Assembly: GCA_002633005.1 (NCBI GenBank)
Contig: NMRA01000577.1
Span: forward strand, 62,001-126,000
Direction of reading: 5' to 3'
Source: Phoronis australis
Lineage: Eukaryota > Phoronida > Phoronidae
DNA: 64,000 bases
Every line of letters begins with the position of its first letter. Position 1 is the stretch's first letter. Below are positions 51,601-63,600 of the stretch, one piece after another. The notes below the pieces were generated by a model. It saw only the letters and a list, made by a program, of their open reading frames with translations. It was not told the origin of the DNA and did no database searches. The translations under genes and the position numbers were made by a program.

Positions 51601-54600
51601 CTTGCTTATATTTCAGGTACCAGTTTTTCCTGCAACTGAAGCAAGACATTCTAAGTGGACAGTTGGAACCTCCTTATGAGATCAGTGTAGAGTTGGCAGC
51701 ACTGGCCTTGCAATGTAAGTGTTGTGTGAATTCTCCAGTTGGAATGTAAGTGTTGTTTGATTTCTGGCCTTGCAATGTAAGTGTTGTGTGAATTCTCCAG
51801 TTGGAATGTAAGTGTTGTTTGATTTCTGGCCTTGCAATGTAAGTGTTGTTTGATTTCTGGCCTTGCAATGTAAGTGTTGTGTGAATTCTCGCCTTGCAAT
51901 GGAAGTGTTGTGTGCAAGCACATTTTTTCAATCAATTCTGCTGCACACTGACTGAAGAAAGCATTTCATTTATCAAAATTTGACTTGTTGTACAATTCAA
52001 CCCATTCTTGTAACATGTTCCAAGGAGTGCTTTTCTTCATTAAGAAAATCTAATCATGATAGTTCTGCTAATACATGTCTATCTATGACGTCCGTATAGT
52101 TTGGAGAATGAAGATTTTTTTGACACAATTCCTTGGTTTCATTTTATTTTGCGACTCAGAACTAGATTCGTTCAATGAATCACATTACAATTGACCGTTG
52201 TTGTTTCCAGCTGAACTTGGTGACTATGAGGACGACACCCACACGCCAGCGTTCATTTCGGAGTTTCGTTTTGTGCCAGAGAAAGATCAAACTGAGGAGA
52301 TGGAGCTGACCATCTTGGAGCAATACAAAAAGTGCTCGTAAGTTTGGGTCGTCATTTGGGCTGTCTCCACGCACACAGTGGTTATGTTGCCTTATTGCAA
52401 CAGTATGGAAATTGGTTTGGGAATCATTTGGGGCAGTCTCGTCATAGAGGATGGTCAAGTTGTCTTATAATCTGCATGGAAATTGACCCCGAGTGTGTGG
52501 GGCAGTAAATGATGCAAAGTCTCAATGTGTTGTGTGCTGTTTTTGTCATAGAAGAGACAGAATTCGTAACACTATGGAATGATAGTGAATTTCTTGTCAT
52601 CACAACTTTCTGGNACAATTCAACCCATTCTTGTAACATGTTCCAAGGAGTGCTTTTCTTCATTAAGAAAATGTAATCATGATAGTTCTGCTAATACATG
52701 TCTATCTATGATGTCCGTATAGTTTGGAGAATGAAGATTTTTTTGACACTATTCCTTGGTTTCATTTTATTTTGCGACTCAGAACTAGATTCGTTCAATG
52801 AATCATATTACAATTGACCGTTGTTGTTTGCAGCTGAACTTGGTGACTATGAGGACGACACCCACACGCCAGCGTTCATTTCGGAGTTTCGTTTTGTGCC
52901 AGAGAAAGATCAAACTGAGGAGATGGAGCTGACCATCTTGGAGCAATACAAAAAGTGCTCGTAAGTTTGGGTCGTCATTTGGGCTGTCTCCACGCACACA
53001 GTGGTTATGTTGCCTTATTGCAACAGTATGGAAATTGGTTTGGGAATCATTTGGGGCAGTCTCGTCATAGAGGATGGTCAAGTTGTCTTATAATCTGCAT
53101 GGAAATTGACCCCGAGTGTGTGGGGCAGTAAATGATGCAAAGTCTCAATGTGTTGTGTGCTGTTTTTGTAATAGAAGAGACAGAATTCGTAACACTATGG
53201 AATGATAGTGAATTTCTTGTCATCACAACTTTCTGGACTCCCTTCTGAGTCGTTGACTCTGGTCATAGTGATGAACAGAGGAGATTTAAGAAAAATAGTC
53301 TAGGATTGTCTAAGAATTTTGCCGAAAACTGAAGACATACTAATTTGTCATGTTTTTTAAATTGTACACTAGCTAGTGATAAGAGGCGGGGCCTAATCTC
53401 TGTACTGGAACCTCTACAGTAGTCTTAGCTGCATTGTTCATTTTGAGTAATCTGGTGTACTTGAATCATACAATGTGATTGGTTAAGTTCCAAGACCGAG
53501 ATTTGACTCTGAGCTCTGATTGGTCAAAAACTGGGGAGAAGGAAACTGCGAATGATGAGATGGGGGAAGACGAGCTGAGAATGTGCAGACATCTTGGACC
53601 TCATCCACCTTACTCATGAATGTTTCTCAAGAGGGCAGCAGTACTCATACTGCAGCATGGTAACTGGGAGAGACATTTGTTGTGATGTCGTATGTTTACA
53701 TTACTGAATTTGGTCTGCGTGAAGTATCCACCTGATGGTCCATGTTATTTATTCCCATTTCTCTTGCAGTGGTAAGACTCCAGCCCAAGCTGAGTTGGAG
53801 TATCTCAATAAAGCCAAGTGGCTGGAGATGTACGGCGTTGACATGCACATCGTCATGGTAACGTATTGCCTAGGTTACCACAGTTTCATTGTTATCACAT
53901 ACCAAATAGAAGTTCAAAAGTTCTTGTTAGTCCCACGCAGCTGATTGAACGATGAGCTCAACACCTGTCGGTTAACTTAAGAATCATTAACAGGTGTCAA
54001 TTTGATATTGTTTATCAGATTCACATTTTCAATGTTGTTTGAGTTCCTTTGTGTTTCGTTGTTCAATTGATACCTTGAAACAGTATAGAGATTGCAATAC
54101 AAAAGGGATGGCTATCAAGCTATACAGTGTTAATGAGTTCCCTGAAACTTTATCTGTGCTAAATGCTAGAGTGATGAGTGAAACATTGCATATAGTGAAT
54201 GATGGAGTACACACTACATACAGTGGTTGTCTATTGTGCACTGGTTGTATTAGCATTTTCAAAATGCTAGCTAATACTCAACGGGGATTTCACTTCAGGG
54301 CAAAGACATGCAGGAGTACTCCCTGGGTCTCACCCCGACGGGTATCCTGGTGTTTGAAGGGGCGACCAAGATTGGACTGTTCTTTTGGCCCAAGATGACG
54401 AGATTAGACTTCAAAAAGAAACTTCTTACTCTTGTGGTCGTTGAAGATGACGACGAAGTAAGTGGTTCAAGACTAATATAAATATGTGTATTGATATGTG
54501 TTAACATGATTTGAATTGATAGTGATATGTATAGATATATACATTGATCTATATTAATATTGGTGTGTGTAAACGTGATTTGATATTGATATCTGTTAAT

Positions 54601-57600
54601 ACATGTTGATATTGTATAAATAAATGGTGATATATATTGATATATGCGTTAATACATATTAATATTGATATTTGTTGACATGAATAGATGTTAATGTCTG
54701 TCGATAATTTTTGGATATGAGGATTGTAAATATTCCTGGCAATTACAATGTATACAAAATGGAGCCAGGATGGCACAACAAGAGAGGGGTGATGACTACT
54801 GCCCTGGGGTCTGTTTTAGGAAGATTGACTTTAGACTTGAGACAGAAATTAGGTCTTACGCGCCACATAACTTTGATATTTCTGAAAAATAATTTAAACA
54901 AAGTTTAGCAAAAGAATGTAGTATATGAGAATATACCAATAATTGTTCATCACTGAGAAATTTTGAACAAATAATTATATGATTAAACATTTATTTGACA
55001 TTTGTGAAGTGGGGGTGTAAGGACAAATTTTGGTCTTAAGTCTTCTGTCAGTTTTCATGAAACAGATCCCTGAACACTGTAGTGATGTTGCTATTGCTGA
55101 GCCACACATGTGTTGTAGGGTAAAGAGCAGGAACATACGTTTGTGTTTCGTCTGCCGAATGAGAAGGCGTGTAAACACCTATGGAAGTGTGCCGTGGAGC
55201 ACCACGCCTTCTTCAGGCTGAAGGGTCCTGTCAAAGGTCAGAGTACGAGGCAGAACTTCTTTAGGATGGGGTCGCGCTTTCGATACAGGTACAATTGTCA
55301 TCTTGAGTGGACGCAATGCGCTATTAGTCGTATACATGGCGGTGCTTTCCTGTAATAGCATTGTTCGACACACACATAGTTTAGCATTTCACCTCACCTC
55401 AGGACATCAAGTAGAGTCATTAAGTTACGATGCTGCCACACAAGTGGTGTTCAGCCAAAACAAAGGAACATTATCTGTGAAGAGCATTATTGACCAGTTT
55501 CACAGTTACTACTTTTTCTACAGTTACCGACTTTCACCAAGGTTACTATACTGGTTTTATACGCCAAAAATGTGATAATGACTGAGGTAGAGCTCGGGTC
55601 ATTATCACATTTTTGTCCGAGTGTGAAAGTCTACATTGTTTTATTACGGTATATGATTATGTCCACTAAGTAATTCATTGGTGGAGTATGTTTGAGCTTT
55701 CAATCATAGGTTGGCCACTTATTCGGTTTGCATATTTACCTTGGTTACGATTATTTAAAACCAAATGTGACATCAGAATCCGGATGACGTAAACAGGCTT
55801 AAAAAGCTGTGCTGGTAGCGTAGTAGTAAAGTAGTAGCTTGTAAACAATCAATTAAGTTTTTAATTAAAAAATGGCGTTACCATAGTAATGGTCCATATG
55901 AAGGTATGAGTGTTCACTATGGAGAATACAAGTTTATAACTTGATAGTTAGTCCTGAATGGAAGGGTCTGGATTTACTTGATCGTGTAGATGCCATTGAC
56001 AAAAAGATTCAGCTGGTCACTGCAGTGTCACATGACTGATTGATCTTCCAAGTCCTTTCCACCAATACTTATTACAATAGGGTAACGTGAAACTTAAACA
56101 GATTACTCTCCTGGTTTACAAGTATTATTTCAGAGACGGAACAATTTATTTATTGATTTATTATTAATGTAATATTTACAATGAGGGTAGCCTCGTCAGT
56201 TCACACTACTTTTCATGGGGGCCCTCAGTAAAATCGTACAGACAGTAAGAAAAATTTCACTGTTCTTGAGGTTTTTTATGGGTCATAATCCTTATTACTT
56301 TACACTGTCTGTTTACATGTCTGTCTGCTTGTTTGTCTGTCTGCCTTTACTCACTCCAGCTGTGTTCTCTCACCCCAACAGTGGTAGGACAGAGTTCCAG
56401 ACTGCTGTCAGTAGTTCAGCTCGCCGCAGTGTTCGCTTTGAACGGCGACCTAGTCAGAGGTACTCACGCAGGTCAACATTTGAACAGAAAGAACGTATGA
56501 AGGCAGAGAAGAAGAGACGAGCGGAAGAGAAGGAGAAAGAAACAACAGAGGGAGCTAAGGAGAGCGAGACGTGAGTGACCATTTGCACTGAGAATACGCT
56601 CATGCCAAAATTAAATACTGACCACAGAGATAAACTTGACGGTAATTGTTGGAAATTTTATTGATAGCAGATGTAATTTTGAAGAAATTGTTTGAGTGGG
56701 GGACCAGCATTGATAAAAACAGATTAGGACAACATAATTGAGAGTTTCATGTGCTCCTAAAGTTATCTTTGTCACTTGTGTTGATCTAATGTGTTCATTC
56801 TTGCGCAGGTCACCAGCCAGGGTAAAGGAGCCTGGCTCCCCTGTGTCTACTTCAAGTGTGGATGGTGCTGCCAAACCTGTTGTCAAGGAAACGCTGATTG
56901 ACAATGTGACCACGCCAGAGGAACCATTACCTGCTTCAGGTAAGTAGCAGATGAAACTGTGGCCACACAAACGTGATATCTACTTGAATTGGAGGTGTCC
57001 AAGCTGCGCTTCCAACATAATTAGTGAGCAATCCCCCCCTCCCCATAGACAGCAGCTCAATATATTGGTACTGTCAGAATCTTTTGGTGGGTCTATGAAT
57101 GTTTGTTTAGTTTCAACGTTTGAGTGCTTGGACAAACTTGGTTTCTGTAGAATAACTGGAAGAATTAGTGACGGATGTCTGTTAAACTTGTGAACTCCAT
57201 GCATTTAATTGTAACCTGTTTCAATTTAACCTGAGGAAAAGAAACACAGTGACATTGTCTTGCATGAGCCTGTAAGGAAAGTCACATTTGACTTCAGAAT
57301 ATGGCTTACAACAGCTTCAAGTGACCGACTCCATTGAATTACAGAGTGAAAATGTACCGCAAAAAAATCTGACTTCATTAAGAAGTTGTTGAATTCAAAG
57401 AAATTGCCGCTGTTCCTGATTGACAATGCTGTGGAGTCAGCCTTGTTTTCTTGTGGCTGTAATACATAGGCGGATTTAGGGGGTGGGGGCCCAGGGGGCC
57501 CGGCCCCCCCTTGGCTGCCGCAAAAAAATAAAACAGTAAGAGGGTAGGGAAATGGCGAGTTTATTAATTAACCCCGGTAGTTAAAATTATACGGATGAAA

Positions 57601-60600
57601 AAAGATTTAAATGTGTGCAGTTTTAGTGTTCGTAACGGAACTATGGCTAAGTATAGAATCTCCCGCGATATCCTAGGCGGCCGGCAGCGGCGCTGTGCAC
57701 TACGACTCCGTTTCCGTCGTCTGCTCCACTGTGCAATGAAGAAAATTTACTTCATTTTTTAAAGAAAATGGAACCTGAGTGACGATGAAAAAACAGAAGC
57801 TGCTGGTAAGATGTGAATTTTAATCGAAGCCTTAGTGAATCACTCAGAAACTCGCAATACTCTCTATGTCAAACCTTATCTTAAGACGGTTTCCAAAGCA
57901 ATCCCGTCATTATTGCCAACACGAAAAATGGATTTGGTCTTTTGGGCATTTGAAGACTATTTCAAATACGACAAATTTGTTAAGAATTGATGGCACAAAA
58001 TATAAAACGTGTAATAAGCATTACAAAAAGAAGTAGGTTTTGCGCGCAAACGCTGTGGACCATAAACAAGTAGGTCTTTTAGCATGGGATTAGAATGTAA
58101 GTCGTGGTGGTGTAGTGGTAACGCACGCGCGCTCTAACTGCCAGGTCGTGAGCTCGAGTCTTTGGTACTACTAGTTTTTTCCTGTTTGACACGTTCTTGT
58201 TTTTTTGCCTTTTTTTCTTGAATAATACTTCTGGAATCAAAGAAAATGCTTGATCAGAGGTAAAAACAGAAAAATTTCCTGGGCGGGAGGGGGGCAAACC
58301 CCCCATTCGGTGCTATGCGCATCTACAATTGTTCAGTTTGCGCAAATGTTTGCTGCCGGACAAAATGTTGGGCCCCCCCTTGTGATATCCTAGATCCGCC
58401 ACAGTAATATCTGTAGTGATCCACGATTAAAACAAACCAGATTAATTGGCTGAACGGTGTTATAGTCGTGATGTTATATTCAAGGCTGTCGCCACAATAG
58501 CCCAAAGTCACACCAACCAATAATTCACCAAGTGTAAAAAGAGTTTTTTATGTCAGTTAAAAAGCAACCTGCTGTCTAGGAAGGTCAGAGTTACACTTCT
58601 CCGTTCTCTAAACACCTCTTTTCAAAGATAAGTTCATAATGTTAGCTCATGGTGATAATCTGTGACTGCAAATGTATCTCGCCGTTTTAGCGTCTAACAT
58701 TCAAATCTCCGGTGATTAACGGTAACTAATGTGGTGGTACTTCCTCAATCACTATCTGCAAACTTTCGTCATAGCTATACTTTTGCTCACGCTCACTGAC
58801 TTCGGACGAGGCATAGCCAGCAATAACGGATAGCTTGGTAATGCGGACAGACAAGATTCTCGCTTACGGGTTTCCATTGAAAGTGTGTTTGATATATCCT
58901 TGTGTATAGTGTAGTCAACTCCTTCTCTATATTGGCCGACAGTCTTGCCTGGCACTTGGTCACGGTTTAATTCCACCAGTGCGTGGATATTGAATCTTTC
59001 AGTCCATGGTCAAGGCCGTGGTAGCTGGCTTCAAGAGTCAATTCTGGCATCGTGCTGCCTTTGTTTTTCCCTGCGTAACATATTTCAAAAGTATAGACTG
59101 ACTAATTGCCTCATTATAGCCTCGTCTGCCCTAGAGCGATTGGATAACTTGATCAAGACACCCAACAAGGATCGACCGGTCAGTGCCTCGTCGTCCAGGT
59201 CTGACCACTCTGCCGGACCTTCTCAATCTGCCGCAGCATCACCCCAAGTCAGTCTTTTAGGTAAGTTGGACATGAAGCAGTTAGTTTAAAGTCATGTATG
59301 ACAACAGTAAGGCCTTGGCTCTTTTGATTGGTTGCTTGTATCCCCTCTAGCTGTGAGTTGTTGTTTTTAGGTACTGATCCAGTTTGATCCAGTTTGTTTC
59401 ATGTGCTTGTTTCTGCTAATTTGAGAGACTTTTGTGAATTCAGAGAAAACTTGTTGTTTTTACTTTGAATGTGATTATTTTAGATGCGTCTGAGGCAGCG
59501 CAGGCCAGACTCAAAGGCCTTGACAGTCCTGGTCCTGTGGTCAATAAGCCGTCCCAGCCGAAAGACAAGAACATATTTAAGAATAACCAAGTGAAGTTCG
59601 CCGGTGGCGCCGCCAGCATTCCTCCAGACCAGATGAAGTGTAACATTCTTAAGGCCAAGGCTGAAGAGGAAATGAAGAAAGGTTGGTAGTTGGTGCTGGG
59701 ATATTGTGTTGATGTAGTATCATGGTCAAGGTCAAAGGTGAAGAGAAAATGAAGATAAGTTGGGGTCATGTTGGTGATGATACGGCATTTTGTGTTGAGA
59801 AAATGCCTGTAATCTATCTCTTGTCAAAAATCTGGTTCTGGTCTGAAGTCTTAGCACTTGGTAAGTGTAACCTGTACAAGGACAAAGTAGAAGTGACAGG
59901 ACACAAGGGGTGTGTATCTGTTCTACACAGATTGTTGCATGAGATCCTGTTTGTATCCTTTATCATTAGACTTTACTTGACACATGGACACCTTTGTACC
60001 AGTGTTCTATTGTGTACACTGTCATTCAATTTAGTTTTTTGGCCTGTATGCCACAATCACAGGTTGAAATTTCACCTGATACAGGGAATAATTTTACCAT
60101 CACAGCAACTAATTTTACTCTGTGGTATAACTTTTTGTTTGTTGGAGCGGCCGTCTCACTACCATCCTGTCGTACTTATATACACTCACATAGTCATTGC
60201 GTTGGTGCATATTGCTATCACCTCAGCCTGGGTGCTATATTGTCTAGTAAATCCTTTGCAGGATCTTAATGCCATTTGGCAGGTGTGTAACCTATAAATG
60301 TGGTGATGAATGAGGGTGATTTTCAGACTGCTTCTCCATAACTACCATTAATTGCCTTGCTGGAACTACATTCAGTTTTGACAGATAGGTTTCTACGAAG
60401 GTGAAGACAGCACCTGGCCATTTTTTGCCAGACTCCAGCATGTTTTTAGCTTCCTAGTGGAAATTTTAGTATTTTTGATGTTTGTTTTTTCCATTTGCTG
60501 TCTGTCGAGTGCTTTGAAGGATTGTTGCGAAATTTGACTAATGCGATGCATATGCAGGGCAGCACTTATTCTTTGATTTTTTATTTTTGTTCCAGCTAAT

Positions 60601-63600
60601 AAAACTCATCAGATATAGTCTTGGGATTCACAGTTTCATAGAATAGTGTTATTGTTATTCCGTTTGTCTCCACATTCTCTTGTATTTGTGTCACTGTCAT
60701 TTGCTTTACCTGTGTACCAGTCTGGTGTTCTAAATTTGCGGTATGCTTACCGAATGCTGGTCATTTCCAGCCATCCTCTTGACATAGTTTTTCAGGGGTT
60801 TTGAGAGTGAGGAATGCTCTTTTGTTATCATCGTGTTCAAACTATAGTCATGGTGATTGGCACAACTCAACACCAAATAAATTACACACCATCTATCCTT
60901 TCAGTTTGTACTATTTTTTGTCAGCAAATTTATTTTATCTTGTTTCCAACAATTACTGTTTATGTGTTTTATTGTCTGTTTTAGACTGCAATCTCACACA
61001 AGCTACCCACAAAGGTACAGCTGTGCATATCTATTAACATTTTCTGAACAAACAACTGCACTATCTCCTGCCTTCTTTTTGTAATCTGCCAATCATTTAC
61101 CCAGACTTTGTGTCAGTCATAGCTGTGTGGGCGTGATTAAGAGCTGACTGACCAATGCGTGCTTGTGAAAGGTGGTCCAACATGAAGTACTGATTTGAAT
61201 TTTCATTTCTCTCCTCCCTCTGTGGTTCAGCCGAGCCACACTTTACATTTCTCAATTGTTGTAAAAATTGCTTAACAAACCTTAAATGAGAGCTGCATAC
61301 TGACCTCAAATGGCTCATTTACTACGTTTGACGGACAAATCACAATTGAGAATTTCTTATGTAAACCCAGATGCTTCATACCATTTTGTTGTATGATGTC
61401 ATGCTTTAGATCATAGAAACCTCTGTGGTGTTATTCAGTTCACATTCTTCAGTTAACCCTCTTAGTCTTTCCATGGTGAAGGCTTTTTACTAAACATCCT
61501 GTATTATTGCTGGATTGAAAACAAACCACGTCTGGGGTTGCTACTTATAATTTGGTGCATGAGGGGATGTGGGCCTTGCCATCAAATGTTGAATTCAAGA
61601 ACCAAGGACATGATTCCAAACAGAACACCATATTCTGCGACTGAACGACGTGTTCTTTTAAGCATTTCGTGTTGTGCTCTTGTCAAAATTGCCAGGAATC
61701 GTTAAACATTCGCTCACATCTTTGCATATCATAGGCAATCACCAAGGTGTGTAGCGTTTGAAATTGTAATGACATTGTGTGGTCCCTAACACAGTTGCTG
61801 AGTGACTGTTTAAGTGTTAATCAGGAGGTAGACATATTGTGGTTTCACCAGTTAGTAGTTGTCAGCTAGGACTAGCCTAGTGTTTGTCCTAATGGTGCTC
61901 TGATACTTCAGACAATTTGGTCACGTATAACACTGCACTGTTTACAGGCTCGTCTCGCTTTCACTTGACTGGTTGGTCGCTTAGTAAATGTATTCAAGTT
62001 ATCGCGATCACTGTAACACGCTTGGTTTAACTATAATTGTCTGCCTTTATACACATTTATGTGTGTATCATCACAAGTCGTTTTGCCTCGTAAATACATT
62101 TTTTGTTAAAGTAATATTGGCGCTACTTCAACGGGCCAACAATGGCCAACTCCTCTGTATAACAATTGAAAACAGGAAATGATAATATGCTTAATTTTTT
62201 GTGACCGTTGAAAAATTAGATCAAAATATTCAACACTCGCCACTGTGTGAAGCATGATAATAGCCATACTTCTTAAACAGGGCTAACGCACTGTAAGTCG
62301 TCAAAAATATCAATACCATACCATACCATACCATACCGTACCAAATGTGGAAAATTTGAAAGATGAATTTGATGGTCACAATTCAGTTTGAAATGTAATC
62401 CAGGGACATGATGTTTTGTTCTTCATTACTGCTTGTATTGGTTGTACAAATTTACCTTCTTTCCCGTTTCAGCGCCACCTAGTGACCATGAGAGCAGTGA
62501 CGAATCCTCAAGGTATAGTAAAGTATTTGTGTAGCAGTCTGACCTGTTCTCAGCTGGCATGGATGTTGCGAGTTCCCTCTTTGCCATGCTTTTCCACGTG
62601 TAGTCAGTCTTGGCAGATATTTTAGTGCTGCTTTTTGTTTGAAACCATCGCTCAGATATGCAAAATATCGAACATTTTGATGGTTGTACAGTTTAGTTGC
62701 TTGAATTGTTTTTCTTTTTGATTTTGTTACTGAAAGACTGTCAATAGAAAAAACACCTCTCATGCTTCCTAGTTAGATAACAGGTATTACTTTAGATGTT
62801 GTTTCAGTAGTACTGCTTGCAGATGACCTGCATTTTACGTAGTCAGACTCCAACGTGGCAGTGAGCAGTGGTTCTCTATGTTCCCTTTATGACACTCAAA
62901 AAGCTTTCTTGCCAATGCAATTTTCAAATGCCCTTGCAACTGAGGTTTAAACTGAACAATTTACAGCTTGCCAGCTCACCACATTTTGTGACCTCCCCAA
63001 GATAACACTTAGTTCATGTTTCAAGCCAAAGCTAATTACCCACTATCTCTTAACACAGTGGCTTCACAAATGTGGGTGGTCAAGTGCCAGGTTTGCTGAG
63101 ACAGATCTAAAGTACACCCCATTTAAAACCATTTCATTATTTATGGTTCTGCAGAGTTAATGTCTCACAGTGTTGGAACTCTGGTGTTTTTGTTAACTCT
63201 TATTTGTTGTTGGACTTATCTCAAAAGAATGACTACCACTGTCACACTTGATCCCTTGTTGGTGGTTGTTTGTTGACCTCTGACCTGCATCCTATCACAG
63301 CCTGACAATTTTAGGCTTGATTTTTTACCTTTTCCCAACCGTGTCCAATCGCAACCTGATATTTTGAGGTTTGACCTTTGAGCTGCTCCCAACCACGCCT
63401 GCGTTCCGTAGAGGCAAGAATCTCGCGAGTAAAGCTAGAGCTGCCCCATGCTTTCTGCGCAACTCGTGCCCATATCTCGCGAAGTCTTGCGTGATCTTGC
63501 ACTTCCACGAGATCCTTGCGTCTACGGAAGGCTGCCCGTGTCCAATCACTGCCTGGCATTTGAGGTAATGACTGAGGCAGGTGCATGTTGCTTTACTACG

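Larger units (their letters stand above)
45676..51616. other. EPB41L5 large intron 4
   Basis: A 5.9 kb intron with the 15-bp tandem at 47378, degenerate CTCCTAGATC repeats, and a diverged partial copy (48380-48535) of the 39334 MITE. No gene seen. Confidence 0.55.
51992..53236. repeat. Direct duplication of 622 bp across a single N
   Basis: Copy 1 is 51992-52613 and copy 2 is 52615-53236, with N at 52614. Both are 622 bases long and differ at only a few positions. Each carries EPB41L5 exon 6. Confidence 0.94.
59682..62472. other. EPB41L5 tail introns
   Basis: Contains the candidate 30-base cassette exon and the ATACC repeat. A 191-codon plus-strand frame at 59722-60297 directly follows exon 13 but carries only hydrophobic low-information sequence, so I do not call it a gene. 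Confidence 0.5.

Noticed and set aside
51651-51935. Three overlapping repetitive minus-strand frames
   Set aside because: They are the three reading frames of the 31-bp minisatellite. A period not divisible by three makes all frames look alike; there is no sign of a gene.
52180-53081. Long minus-strand frames repeated across the exon 6 copies
   Set aside because: They are antisense shadows of EPB41L5 exon 6 and its introns, doubled by the assembly duplication.
59722-60297. 191-codon plus-strand frame
   Set aside because: It directly follows an EPB41L5 donor and is hydrophobic low-information sequence rich in pyrimidines on one strand. No family motif.
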